This document shows positions 12,469-23,402 of a stretch of DNA of 60,000 nucleotides, piece after piece. The notes below the pieces were generated by a model. The model had not been told where the DNA came from. It ran no database searches and worked only from the letters and a program-made list of their open reading frames with translations. The stretch's first letter is position 1. Every line of letters begins with the position of its first letter. Source of the stretch: Strigamia acuminata (taxonomy: Eukaryota > Arthropoda > Chilopoda > Geophilomorpha > Linotaeniidae); the NCBI GenBank assembly GCA_949358305.1, contig OX442318.1:9288501-9348500 (forward strand), in the 5' to 3' direction. Made by a program: the position numbers and the translations under genes.

Positions 12469-12880
12469 ACTACATTCTCGCAGAACATAAGAGTGGCCTT
12501 TCTCCCATTGGCCGAGCCATTTTACTGGTGAACTGATACAAAAAAATAGACCAAAACACCAGAATTGCATTAGATGTCCAGACATTGCAATCGATTACCT
12601 ATTGTTAGGAAATTTTTTGATTTCCTGACAAAGCAACCAATAAACTAAACAAAAATGTATTATGAAACGCAAACAACCTAAAACATTATTTTATGAATTA
12701 AAAAAACATTTTATTATAAAATACAAATTTAATTTCATCATTTTAATCATTAGAATAATCAAAACAATTAAGAAAAAAACAAAACTACTTTTCCTGGTGG
12801 TATAACACAGTCTATAGTTAGTACTAATAAGGCTGGGCCAAAGGAAGAAAGGCCACTCTTACGGTCCGCCAGAGTATAGT
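12469..12880 (+). mobile_element. Foldback element family FB (copy E, complete)
   Basis: Left arm (TAAGAGTGGCCTTTC, then CCCATTGGCCGAGCC) and right arm (GGCTGGGCCA, then GAAAGGCCACTCTTACGG) are imperfect reverse complements. The right end finishes AGAGTATAGT. The inner block AAAACTACTTTTCCTGG is present. Its arm sequence is unrelated to that of copies A, B, C and D. Confidence 0.65.
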
Positions 12881-14998
12881 TAAAAGCCGCTATTTTTTTT
12901 CTAAAAATTGACTGATAAATTTTGGGGGGGTGCATCTTATGGTCTAGTGCGTCTTATGGTCCGTAAAATACGGTATTATATAACAGTTTTCCACAACAAA
13001 ACATCTTTAACTGCAAGTTAAACCTGACTTTATGAATGTGCCTAGTGTTTCGCTATAACATATTGAACTGCGGGTTATTCTTAAAGCTGGCAATTTGTTT
13101 TGTTTACCGGCGTTTCCGTCCTGATCCGAAGTCTTCGCATGCATTTGTCTTCACGGAGAATCCCATAGCGAGTTATTTATTTAGGTTAATGCAACACTGC
13201 TTCAAAGCAAGAATGACCCCTCAAGGGCCTCAGTCAACACCAGCCAGCTTCCCACACAAATATCATTTACCTGTCAGAGCAAATAACACAAACTAACGAG
13301 AAAACAAGTGAAAAGATTGCGTTACCTTAAGAGGAGCCTAAGCTATTCCTCAGGCTGTATTTCTTTAAAAATCGTCTCCTTCCATTACCTCTAATACACA
13401 GTGTAATTCAAGTGAGAAAAAGTTTATTTTTTTAAAATTAAAAAAATAAAAAGATGAAAATCTAATTAAAACTTCGCCGGCTCTCGCTACATTCTTCGCC
13501 GGGCTAAATCATGAAATTTAAAACACGAAAAACTTATAATAAGCCATCATCGTATTAACCATTTGACAATGTTATTAATCACACTCATACATTTTTTTCT
13601 TAAATCCATAAGCAGAAATCGTGCAGCTGTTAACAATATCCGAAACGATACGATAAAAACTGCCACGCACACATTCATTAATCTTTTCTTTTTCTTCCGC
13701 CATACTTCAGACATTCTCATTTGGCTTCCTTAATGAAAACTACTCAATCCAACACACACACATATGACTGGGTGGGAATGGAGCCTCTTCCACTTGACAT
13801 CCGAGTGAAATATGATGGTTGCCATAGACATGTGATGCCAAGCAATAAGGTTGGCCTCAAAGCGAAAGATAAGGTGGCCAGCACAACTCAACACCCATTA
13901 GCTTCTACCTGACCAAACACCACCTAACACAATTCTAATTCCGTGCTGGTGCAAACAACCAAATCACTTCATTGAGGATTATCAACGTGCAAACTGACTA
14001 GAGCTTTTGTTGGCGTCAAAAAAACAACTGATGGCCTTTTATGTCCAATTAGACGTCTTAATATCAATTAATTGCATTAGGTGCGTTCAATCCGTCAAAG
14101 GAAAAGTGACCTTTCCTCTTAAAGAGGTAACTTTTAAATGAATGCACCCATTTGACAAAAGGCAGAGCGCGTGCATTGCTCGTTTTCGTAGTTATGGCGG
14201 CCGATCACACATTTACAAACTGCAAGCGCTTCAGGAATCTCTGTGCCGATTTCGTAGTAGTAGACTTTGGGGACAGGGGGCTCCTCAGCCAGAAGTGACT
14301 AATGCTGTTTCTTGGTTTTTTGCGTGTTCTTGGGTTTTTTTCTTAACAAGGGGAGGGGCCAGCGCTCCCCTTGACCCTCCTTCCTCTACGAACCTCACAT
14401 TAACTGGTTTTTTTTTAATGTGATGGGGAATTGGGCACTTATTTAGTCGCGATATGGTTAGTACGCATTAGTCATTCCTGGTTTGTGTCTGTAATTTCAT
14501 TGGTCTGGAGCCAGTCAATTTCCAGAATAAGTATAAGATTTTTCAAAAAACCAAGCAGACTAGCCTATAGCAAAGTAGGGATGACGAATCCAATAGTGTA
14601 ATCAAATTTTATGCCAGACATGCAACAATGCACTTTTCATTCGCTAACCCGTTAACTGGTCGAGATAGAGCAAAATTTCCAATTACAAAGTTGTAGAGCA
14701 CCATCAAATTAGTACTATCCAACTTATCTTAGTCATCTAGTAAAGAAGTGACTTTCCTTTCACGGATTTAACGCACCTATTGTGTTTTTTTCATTCTGTT
14801 GTCCACGCCAATTGACACCAGCATCTTTTTTATTATTTTTATATTTTTATTTATACAATTTACAATGTTTCCAATTTGCAACCGAGTGCCTCGACTTGAA
14901 CATTTTTTTTTTCACTTATGTCCTGCAGAAGCAAGAATTCTTTTATATTTATTTATTTTCTTTTTTTTTAATATTAAAATAAACATGTTTTGTTGCAG
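12881..14998. other. Intron or 5' flank of the Dscam exon at 14999; repeat scraps
   Basis: A DNA-element end near 12930-12975 (ACCATAAG-type, GTAAAATACGGTATT) and a small element at about 14080-14150 (GGTGCGTTCAATC...GAATGCACCC) are visible. A segment at 14640-14760 belongs to the same repeat as 15965-16080. I searched for an exon encoding the first half of Ig3, which should end in phase 2, and did not find a convincing one. Confidence 0.5.
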
Positions 14999-15174
14999 AT
15001 GGTACAAGGTGCGAGGAAAGCAAGCGACTTCACTCGACTCAATACAGCAAGTATCTCAGCAACACAATCTCCTCCTAATCCAAAATGTACAACTAGAGGA
15101 TGCCGGTACTTACATGTGCGTCATTAATAATACAGTGGGTGAAGAAAAAGTGGAAACCAACCTCCTAGTAACAG
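14999..15174 (+). CDS. Dscam: Dscam exon: C-terminal half of Ig3
   Basis: The translation opens WYKVRGKQ and continues to DAGTYMCVINNTVGEEKVET, matching the second half of Dscam Ig3 (insect version DSGKYLCVVNNSVGGESVET). It supplies the F-strand Cys of the Ig fold in the Y-x-C motif. The acceptor is TTGTTGCAG, entering in phase 2; the donor is ACAG|GTGACA, leaving in phase 1. In insect Dscam1 this half follows the alternative exon-6 cluster, which encodes the first half of Ig3. No such cluster was recognised upstream here. Extracellular, homophilic-binding part of the receptor. Confidence 0.9.
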
Positions 15175-15649
15175 GTGACAGATGCAATTTTGCTTCAATA
15201 GTCTTAAACTAATTACTTTCTGATGAAAAGAAAACGAAAAGATAAAAATCCCTTGCCCGGCATCCATCCATTAAAATAAAAACAAAAATAAAAACAAAAA
15301 ATGGAACAACAGAAAAACCTGTCGGATTATTAATTGGAAAACATGTTTTGATTATTTTTTCTCTCTTCTCCTAACAACAAATTGATTTAAAACCTTAGTA
15401 GACACTTCAATCACTGTAAACGCTCTCATAGAACACCCACTACTTCCCCCGCAATTTAAATATTGAATTCAGTCGTTTTAGTAAATTTAGACCCGTATTC
15501 AATTAGCATCCCGTGCTCAATGAGAACATTTACGTGTACAGGTTGAGTAAAAAGTCTGGAAACACCTTTTTTTCTTGAAAATGACTGAAAATATATCAAT
15601 TTTAAATTTGTTTCCTTAAAAAAAAAATAACTTAAAAATTGAATATATA

Positions 15650-15780
15650 CTCTTTCCGAACTCAAGAAGAGCCCTGGAAGCTGGGCTCCCATTGGCCTAC
15701 TTGGAACTGCAATGCAACTACTGCTACACTAGTGAGATAGCCCAGCTTCCAGGGCTCTTCTTGAGTTCGGAAAGAGTATA
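15650..15780. mobile_element. Foldback element family FB (copy B, minimal hairpin)
   Basis: Two arms of about 43 bp (one containing CCGAACTCAAGAAGAGCCCT, the other its complement) surround a loop of about 45 bp. The outer ends carry TATACTCTTT and AAAGAGTATA, the family terminal motif, and the left arm runs into CCCATTGGCC as in other members. This is a very short member in which nearly all of the interior is missing. Confidence 0.75.
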
Positions 15781-15962
15781 GTCTAAACTCTTTATAACGA
15801 ATCGCGATATAACGAATTATCGATATAACAAATACCTAAAAATGGCTGATTTGGTTGGCTGGCTATAGAACACCATGTTAGAAAATTTCGATATAACAAA
15901 TTCTCGTTATAACGAATTGATTTTTTGGGTCCCTTGCGATTCGTTATAAAGAGTTTCAACTG
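15781..15962. mobile_element. Pogo/Tigger-like MITE (copy 1)
   Basis: The ends are inverted copies (AAACTCTTTATAACGAATCG on the left; its complement, running to TTTCAACTG, on the right) with TA on each side. The interior contains TTGGTTGGCTGGC and AGAACACCATGTTA, shared with the copies at 39412 and 20295. TA target duplications and TTATAACGA-rich ends are typical of pogo/Tigger elements of the Tc1/mariner group. Confidence 0.8.
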
Positions 15963-16220
15963 TAGTACTAATTCGATAGTGCCCTACAACTTTGTAATTG
16001 GAAATTTTGCTGTATCTTCAACCGTTTAAAAAGTACAAACCAGATAACCTTGAAGATGACCTTCCAAGTCAAACTTAAGGTCACAACTTGACAGCCCGCA
16101 ATCGACTTCCTATTCGACCGCCTTATTAGAATCGATATAAAACAAAACCTATAACATATTTTTTTCTAAAACATTTATTTTAATTTTATTTTATCCATTG
16201 CACTTTCTTTCATTTCTCAG

Positions 16221-16490
16221 CCTCTCTGTCGGCTTACATCCAGCCCCAACAACAAGTTATTGACGCCGACAAGCCAGCGGAAATGTCTTGCATCGTATCC
16301 GGACACCCAGTTTCCACCATTAGTTGGTCCAAAAACGGAAGACCCATCGACATAGACGGGCCTTTCGTCTTCCCGAAAAGGGACGTGTTACAAATCACGA
16401 GTATCAGGCGCGCAGATCGAGGCATGTACCAATGCTTCGTGGAAAACGATGAGGAATCGGTGCAGGCGACGGCGGAAATTCGCCTCGGAG
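16221..16490 (+). CDS. Dscam: Dscam exon: Ig4 (complete domain)
   Basis: One exon of 270 bp encodes a full Ig domain with phase-1 borders (acceptor TTTCTCAG, donor GGAG|GTAAAC). Landmarks are EMSCIVSGHP with the B-strand Cys, ISWSKNGRPI with the core Trp, and RADRGMYQCFVENDEES with the D-x-G-x-Y-x-C motif. The GMYQCFV-ND-ES stretch is almost the same in insect Dscam Ig4. With Ig1-3, this domain forms the folded horseshoe of Dscam that mediates homophilic recognition. Confidence 0.93.
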
Positions 16491-19244
16491 GTAAACGGTG
16501 GTCATAATTCCACTTAAAACTAAAACCCAACCAGTTAAAGTCGACTCGAGTCGAGTTTAGCTCGTGTTAGATATCTTTACGCCAGCTAGCTTCTCAAAGA
16601 ACACGCGCGCACCGGGATAAAAATTAACATGTTAAACCTCGTTTCAAAGCAATTGGCTCGAGAACACAAGGTTAAGAGCGAACTCGTAAATTTAATGATG
16701 CCATCGAGTATGCTTGTGCTAACTTGAAGCACACACTCAACGAGCGGCGCGTTTTAAAACCGAAATGCCTTTCCAGAGGTCATTGCCTCGCATCAGCATA
16801 TGCGCTTGCTGTCAGATGGAGCAAAAACGGCGCATTCAACAGCTCAAAGTGTTTCATTCAAACGCGATTTGGCAAAAGGGGGAAATAAATTTCGCACCAC
16901 AAATCAAAATAGAATTTACTGGCTCGCTCCACAATCCCATTCACCTGCAGGTGAACAAGAGCTGCTGCCAACTTCTTATATCACCGACTTATCGAATCAC
17001 TCGTTTTTTCTCGAAATTTAATTTTTATTCAATTTTATTTTTTGTGCACTTTTAATGCCATTTCTTTGGTTTTTCTTGAGGTTTGCAAATTTTAGACTTG
17101 TTTGGGGGCGGCATTGCCCGTAAGGTTCAAAATTATATTTTACAATATACAGTCGAACCTCGTTGTAACGAACCGCGATATAGCGAATTTTTGTTTTTAC
17201 AAATACTTAAAAATGGCTTGGTTGGTTAGTTGGCCATAGAACGTCATGTTAAAAAATTGATACAAATTGATACAACGAAGTTTTGTTATAACGAACTTTT
17301 GTTACAACAAACTTTTGTTATAACGAACTTTTGTTACACGAACTTTTGTTACAACAAACTTTTGTTACAACGAACTTTTGTTACAACGAACTTTTGTTAT
17401 AACGAACTTTTGTTACAACAAACTTTTGTTATAACGAACTTTTGTTGAAACGAACTTTTGTTGTAACGAACTTTTGTTGTAACGAACTTTTGTTATAACG
17501 AACTTTTGTTATAACAAACTTTTGTTACAACGAACCGATTTCTTGCAATTCGTTATAACGAGGCTCGATCGTATTGCTTTTCGCTTAATGCCTTGCAAAA
17601 ATGTACAGCATTTTGCGGAATTAAGTATTTATTTTTACATTAAATAATGCATTTCGTAATACAATTTTAGAAAAATAAATTGACAAATAATAATATAGGG
17701 AACCAATAACACGCAAAAATGTATTACAAAATGCAATGCAATACAATTCCAATGTATTTTTTAACCATATGGGTGTGAACATTTTTGGAACACACTTAGA
17801 AAAACCTTCAAAATAATTTCAAAAAATTGTCAAAAAAAAAAATGGATATCCAACTCGACTTTTATTTACTGTCGCTGCAATACTTCTCCATTTTTGCGAA
17901 GCCGTAACTCAAACTTGCTCACACCAGAGCAGAAAAGAGCACTGACACAACGACCCCCTGCAAAAGAAAAAACCATCCCAGATGCTGCGAAAGAGCGATA
18001 AGGAATCGCTCTAGTGTCGAACCCCCAAGAGGTCTTCGTCACGACACTGTCATTTTAAGCAGAGCCGTCGATGCAAATGGAACTGGGATTATAACCATTA
18101 ATTAGGCCTCGCCCAACAGGAGGAGTAAAATGTCATCGCCATGGGAAGCAATTATTTCTCCACTGAATCCAGTTTCCACCCAATTATAACCGACATGTGT
18201 CTCCAATATTCGCCTACAGCCCGATTTATTTCCAGCCCATGCAGAACAAAATAATTTCTGCAATCACGTTTAGTGGATGGCGCCCATTAACTCGTCGTCT
18301 CGTCAACGTGACAAACAACTGCGCGATTAACGCAAATCCTCCAATTATGGCCACCCACTTATTCATCCGTTTCCACTATAGAGCGGCAGATCTCAGCCTT
18401 TTTTACTCCATTCCCCAACTAAAGCTAGGTTCACATTTGAGCTCGCACTAGACGCAACGCAAGAAAACTGACGCAACGCAAACTTGCGTCAAAAATTCTT
18501 GAAGTTGACGCCAATTCCTGCTTCAACTCCGAGTTGAAGTGAGCGACGCAAAGCAAGAAATTGTCTTGCAGCCAACCAGTCACGATAGACTCCAACTCTC
18601 GTCGATTCACGTTTGGTTGGCGAGACTTTGCCACATGCAAACATGCTGTTGCAGCAGCAACTCGATATTTGATGGGAGTTCGATTAAAAATAGCTTTAGA
18701 AAGCCGATGGCCATGATTTCACTGGATTTTTACCGATGATAAAAAGAGACACACACACTCAGGGAATTACATTTGAACAGTGACCTTTATTTTAAAACAG
18801 GAACCAAGCAAACTAACTTTTCCCCCTCTAAAACTCATAAACTTATCCTTTTACATTGGGGTCACCGAAGTGACCCTCTAGTGACCAAACATGGCGTAAC
18901 GTGCTATTTCCCCCCAATTACTTGTGGTGCAAATACAATACGATTACCTACTCAAAAGGTGCATTCCAATATGCATGCAATGCGTCTTGACGTTTTTCGA
19001 GTGACAATGACTCTTTTACTATTTAATAATTTAATTTAATCGAATTCTCGCTCTATTGATGGGTCACCTGCAGTTTATCTTAAATGATTAATGTCAGAGG
19101 CTTTTGCATAGGAAATTACCATCTTCTAGCATCACATTTACTCATCAATGATCATTACGCAAGCGTTATCTAAATAAAATGTCATCTGTCTTCATTTGCA
19201 TCATTTTTCTTGCTCCAAATTTTATTTTCTTCCATTTTTATTAG
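16491..19244 (+). other. Intron Ig4-Ig5
   Basis: A phase-1 intron of 2,754 bp. Apart from the inflated pogo-like element at 17150-17571 it holds no recognisable feature. Open frames near 16765-17055, 18197-18739 and 18773-19039 have no domain or splice support. Confidence 0.8.
17150..17571. mobile_element. Pogo-like MITE with internal tandem expansion
   Basis: The left end is CAGTCGAACCTCGTTGTAAC and the right end is its imperfect complement (ATAACGAGGCTCGATCG), both flanked by TA. The usual interior (TTGGTTAGTTGGCC, AGAACGTCATGTTA) is present on the left. From about 17270 to 17535 the DNA is a minisatellite of roughly 16-bp units, AACTTTTGTTACAACG or ATAACG variants. The unit resembles the element's own sub-terminal repeats, so it probably arose by slippage or unequal exchange inside the element. 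Confidence 0.8.
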
Positions 19245-19541
19245 ACGCTTCTCCAGCTTTCCACAGCACGTTCCAAGAAGAAATAATTGAAGCGGGCACT
19301 CCGGTGTCGCTGCACTGCGCGGCTTCGGGCAACCCCACAGCCGAAATCTCGTGGACATTAGACGGGTCTTCTATTCCGGTGAACAGACGATTTCACATCG
19401 GTGCCTTTGTCAGCGTGTCGAGCGATGTCATCAGTTATATCAACATATCAACGTCGAGAGTGGAGGACGGCGGAGAATACTCTTGTACTGCTGTTAACGA
19501 TTTGGGAAAAGCCACTCATTCTGCTCGACTCAACGTTCGAG
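19245..19541 (+). CDS. Dscam: Dscam exon: Ig5 (complete domain)
   Basis: This 297-bp exon encodes a full Ig domain with phase-1 borders (acceptor TTTTTATTAG, donor CGAG|GTAATC). Landmarks are FQEEIIEAGTPVSLHCAASG with the first Cys, NPTAEISWTLDG with the Trp, and GGEYSCTAVNDLGKATHSA with the second Cys. Insect Dscam Ig5 reads FQEETMEPG, NPTPEISWELDG and AEHSAKLNV at the same places, so the order within the protein is certain. One N-glycosylation motif (NIS) is present. Confidence 0.93.
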
Positions 19542-21117
19542 GTAATCAATAAATTCACTTTTGCAGCAAGAACAACCAGTGGCGGATTAATACCCTCTGG
19601 GGCCCCTGGGCACGGCCAATTTGTGAGCCCACATGGTCAGACCGGTTACAAAAAGTGCACTTTGTATGTGCTCAGCAGTGAAAATGGTTCGTTCGAGCTA
19701 GAAATTGCTCTTTTTGGAGCGCAAAATTAATTACCGACATAATAATGTTGTCCTACGGGTAAATCTGCCTCTGAAAACACGCATGCGAAAATTGGAGTTT
19801 AAAGCAAATCAGCAGGGACAGGTACTTGTAACAATGTCAGTTCTTTAAGCCAATACATACACACTCACTTTATCAACACAGCCTAAAGAGCATTTTAAAC
19901 AACATACAGTCGAGCCGCGATATAACGAGTTTTTGTTATAACGAATTTTTAAAAATGACTAACTAGGGCACTATGTTAAAAATTTCTGTGCAGTCGAGCC
20001 TCGTTATAACGAATCGCATGGGACCCGAGAAATCGGTTCGTTATAACGAAAGTTTGTTATATCAAATTTTTTTTAGCATATAGTGTTGTGTGGCCAACCA
20101 AGCCATTTTTAAGAATTCGTTATAACGAAGTTCAAGTTCAACCGTAAAGCGAATTTTAAAACTGGTCGAACCTCGCTATTGCAAACACCGTTATAACGAA
20201 TTTGTTTTTTTGTTCGTTGTTCGCCTAAACAAATTCCCGTTATTACGAAATTTCAATATAAAGAACCGGAAATGCAACAGTAAATGAAATTATACAGTCG
20301 AAACTCTTTATAACGAATCTCAATTCACCCAATAAATCGATTCGTTATAACGAGAAATCGTTATAACGAGAAGTCGTTATAACGAGAATTCGTTATATCG
20401 AAATTTTTCAACACGGTGTTCTACGGCCAGCCAACCAAACCAGCAATTTTTAGGTATCCGTCACATCGATAATTCGTTATATCGCGATTCGTTATAAAAA
20501 GTTCCGACTGCATACATCACCGCACCTACAGAACATTGCGGTTCAACTTCAGATAAATTCCTAAATTATTAATAATTCAAATGGAAAAATGTCTCAGAAT
20601 GCCAATAACCTTTACACATACACAACTCCAAAACCCCTCCGAGATATTCCAGCAGATCACATTCCAAACAAACATCACTTGAAACTAAACCCTCAAATTT
20701 CTCAAAACTGCAGATCACTCCTCCCTTTATCCAAAACTTCCCTTAAATTCCGCACCCAACACAGCAAAAATCAATCAAAAATGCACTTTTCCTCCGTCCG
20801 CCATTCAAATGGCTACTTGAAAAGGCATTCAGCAACACTTACCGCTGCAAAACTCCGCTCTGCATTCGTTGTAGCAAGCAGATATTACTCACTTAGACAA
20901 CACTCACACTCTCCCTATTCACAAATCCCCCGACCGCTTTATTGCCTACTCCTTCCCGCCAGAGACACCGCCCGTAAAACCCACCTTATTGATAGATACA
21001 GGCAACACATGGCAATCCTGTAATTGCGCGCGCGACGAACATGAGTCCCCATCGGCCTTTAAAACATCTTCCTTCGCGTTTCTTGTATTCCATTTTCGTT
21101 TTTCTCTTTGAATTTAG
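19542..21117 (+). other. Intron Ig5-Ig6 with a pogo-like MITE cluster
   Basis: A phase-1 intron of 1,576 bp. It holds a run of three pogo-like elements at about 19905-20510, then a C/A-rich tract with a 144-codon open frame at 20589-21023. That frame shows no domain or conservation signal and is taken as chance. Confidence 0.8.
19905..20510. mobile_element. Cluster of three pogo-like MITEs
   Basis: A left-end fragment starts at about 19907 (CAGTCGAGCCGCGATATAAC). A nearly complete copy runs 19991-20144, from CAGTCGAGCCTCGTTATAAC to GTTCAACCG followed by TA. A third copy at 20295-20510 runs from CAGTCGAAACTCTTTATAAC to its complement, with TA on the left and CA in place of TA on the right. 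The third is in the reverse orientation relative to the copies at 15781 and 39412, because it carries the complement of the shared interior (TGTTCTACGGCCAGCCAACC). Confidence 0.75.
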
Positions 21118-21228
21118 GACTGCCGTACATCCGACAAATGGCGAACCAGACCATTGTGGCTGGAACTGATTTCCACATTCGTTGCCCAGCGTCCGGATAT
21201 CCTATCCATTCGATTACGTGGGAAAAAG
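21118..21228 (+). CDS. Dscam: Dscam exon: N-terminal half of Ig6
   Basis: The translation begins LPYIRQMANQTIVAGTDFHI and ends PIHSITWEK, with the first Ig Cys in IRCPASGYP and the core Trp. Insect Dscam Ig6 starts LPYIRQMEKKAIVAGETLIV, a near-identical opening. The acceptor is TTGAATTTAG and the donor AAAG|GTGCGT; the exon ends in phase 1, right after the core Trp, and joins the exon at 21785. Confidence 0.92.
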
Positions 21229-21784
21229 GTGCGTGATAAATAAAATGGACGGGGGAGAAAGTGTTTGTTTGTGGGCGTTGTGGTTGCACGTTTGCACCTT
21301 TGTTTTCCTTTTGTACAGATAAGAAAGTAGACGAGAAACAAAAATTTTTTTTAGAGTAAAAATATAATCAATTTTGAAGTTTCCAAATGATTCGATCGTA
21401 ATTGAACGAGGGAAAAACACGTGCGCGCTCCCATGCCTCCCACTGTGGAACTTTGAATTGGATTCGAAGATAAAATTTAAAAATTAATTGAAAATTGTTT
21501 TTTCCAAAAAAAAAAAAAAAATTCATCCTATTGTACACTTGTAAATAAATTTCCACGTCAAAAAGTGACTGTAAACGCGTAATTTTGATGTAAACTTGAT
21601 CGATTCGCTACGGGCTACGGTAAAAGTGTTCGGAGATTAACTCGATCGGCGGCGGCAAGAGATGCGCCTCGCGCGGCACGAATTGCCAAAACCTCCGTAC
21701 AAATCGATCGATCGATTTACCTGCCAAACCAAACTTGAATTATTCTGCGTTTTTAACATTATTCTAATTTTAAATCACTCGCAG
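21229..21784 (+). other. Intron within Ig6
   Basis: A phase-1 intron of 556 bp with an A-run near 21508 and no other feature seen. Confidence 0.85.
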
Positions 21785-21943
21785 AAGGAAGTCTGTTGCC
21801 GGCAGCTCTCCATCAAACCGTGTACGCAAATGGCACTTTAGTGGTGAACAAAGTGCAAAGAACTGACGCAGGCACTTACACGTGCATCGCCAAGAACAAT
21901 AAAGGATTGACTGCTCGCAAAACTCTCTGGGTGTCCGTATTAG
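21785..21943 (+). CDS. Dscam: Dscam exon: C-terminal half of Ig6
   Basis: The translation includes VYANGTLVVNKVQRTDAGTY then TCIAKNNKGLTARKTLWVSV, the C-to-G strands of Ig6 with the second Cys. Insect Dscam reads FPNGTLIIENV, TYTCVAKNQEG and SARGSLEVQV here. The acceptor is TCACTCGCAG and the donor TTAG|GTATGT, phase 1 on both sides. Downstream, an 8.1-kb intron separates it from Ig7, at the position where insect Dscam1 carries its exon-9 array. Confidence 0.92.
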
Positions 21944-22615
21944 GTATGTGCATTAGTCCCACTCTTTTTCTTCCATCCTTTGTGTAGCATTAGGGCAAAC
22001 GGTGAATGTTAAAAGCAAATTCGCAGCCTAAACTTCCCGCACCAAAAACTGTCAAAATGGATGTTTCCCGCGTCCCCCTGGCGGTGATTTGTGTTTGTTT
22101 CGACAAAAACACTAACCAGTACCGCGCTTTAATTGGATTAATACAAGAAAACAGCTGAGGAAAATGGTACCATAAACATTGTGATTAAATTGAGTAAAGT
22201 ATTTTATTAGAAAATTTTCTCGTTACACGGAGCGCCCCCTGGGAGCGGGTTAGAAGGTCTTCTATCTCGACTCTAACTGTCAATCACAGAGCTCCTTGGG
22301 ATCTAATTAAATTTGGAAAAGATCCCCGGTCGTCCTTTTCAAATGTCAATATTTACTGGCACCGGTTCAATCGACGCCAACATAAAACTCACTTTGGCAT
22401 ATGCACGCCATCTGATGCAAAATCTAATAATAAAGAAGAAATTTTTAAATGCACTTTCTGTTTCCAATTTCGACGTCTCCCGTGCAATAAATTCGGATAA
22501 ATCATTTTTAACGATTTTTTATATTTTTCTAATTTAATTTGTCGTACTAAAAAATAAGTCTCGATTAAGAGTCGCCCTCGAATTGTAGCCGCGGCTAAGA
22601 CACTTATACTTAGGA

Positions 22616-23402
22616 TTGTGCGATTAATTTTTGTCGCGAATGCGATTGCGATATTGGATTGTTGCGATTTTTTTTCGATATATTGCATTCGCGATATATC
22701 GTGATATAATCGCAGTAACCGCAATAATCGCAATAATTCGCAATAATTCGCAATAATTTGCAATAATCGCAATAATTCGCAATAGTTCGCAATAATTCGC
22801 AATAATTCGCAATAATTCGCAATAATCCGCAATAATTCGCAATAATTCGCAATTATTCGCAATAATCGCAATTATTCGCAATAATCGCAATTATTCGCAA
22901 TAATCGCAATTATTCGCAATAATCGCAATTATTCGCAATAATCGCAATTATTCGCAATAATCGCAATTATTCGCAATAATCGCAATTATTCGCAATAATC
23001 GCAATTATTCGCAATAATCGCAATTATTCGCAATAATCGCAATTATTCGCAATAATCGCAATTATTCGCAATAATCGCAATTATTCGCAATAATCGCAAT
23101 TATTCGCAATAATCGCAATTATTCGCAATAATCGCAATTATTCGCAATAATCGCAATTATTCGCAATAATCGCAATTATTCGCAATAATCGCAATTATTC
23201 GCAATAATCGCAATTATTCGCAATAATCGCAATTATTCGCAATAATCGCAATTATTCGCAATAATCGCAATAATCGCAATAATTCGCAATAATCGCCAAT
23301 CGCGATATATCGCACAAACAACAGCTAGTGAATTAAATAGCTGCGATATTCAACCCAAAAAAAATCGCATTGCGATTAATCGCAAATTCGCACATGCCTA
23401 CT
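22616..23402. repeat. 19-bp tandem array inside a MITE
   Basis: The outer ends are inverted: TGTGCGATTAATTTTTGTCG on the left, and AATCGCATTGCGATTAATCG running to TTCGCACATGCC on the right. Both ends carry GCGATATATCG motifs. The interior from about 22720 to 23300 is a nearly pure array of the unit CGCAATTATTCGCAATAAT, preceded by degenerate units of related sequence. Each unit contains ATTATT-CGC-AATAAT, a small hairpin with a 3-nt loop. Minus-strand frames reading Ile-Ile-Ala-Asn-Tyr repeats are translations of this array, not genes. Confidence 0.85.

Larger units (their letters stand above)
15175..16220 (+). other. Intron Ig3-Ig4 with two mobile elements
   Basis: A phase-1 intron of 1,046 bp. 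It contains the short foldback element at 15650-15780, directly abutting a pogo-like MITE at 15781-15962, and then a repeat tail to about 16080. Confidence 0.85.

Noticed and set aside
17230-17448. Open frame with repeated LLLQQTFVITNFCY-like units
   Set aside because: It is the translated minisatellite inside the pogo-like element.
20589-21023. 144-codon plus-strand open frame in the Ig5-Ig6 intron
   Set aside because: C/A-rich composition explains the lack of stops; no domain, signal or splice context was recognised and it lies inside a Dscam intron.
22389-22890. Minus-strand open frames of up to 160 codons rich in Ile-Ala-Asn-Tyr-Cys repeats
   Set aside because: They are translations of the AT-rich tandem array and its degenerate edge; the repeat unit, not selection on protein, keeps the frame open.
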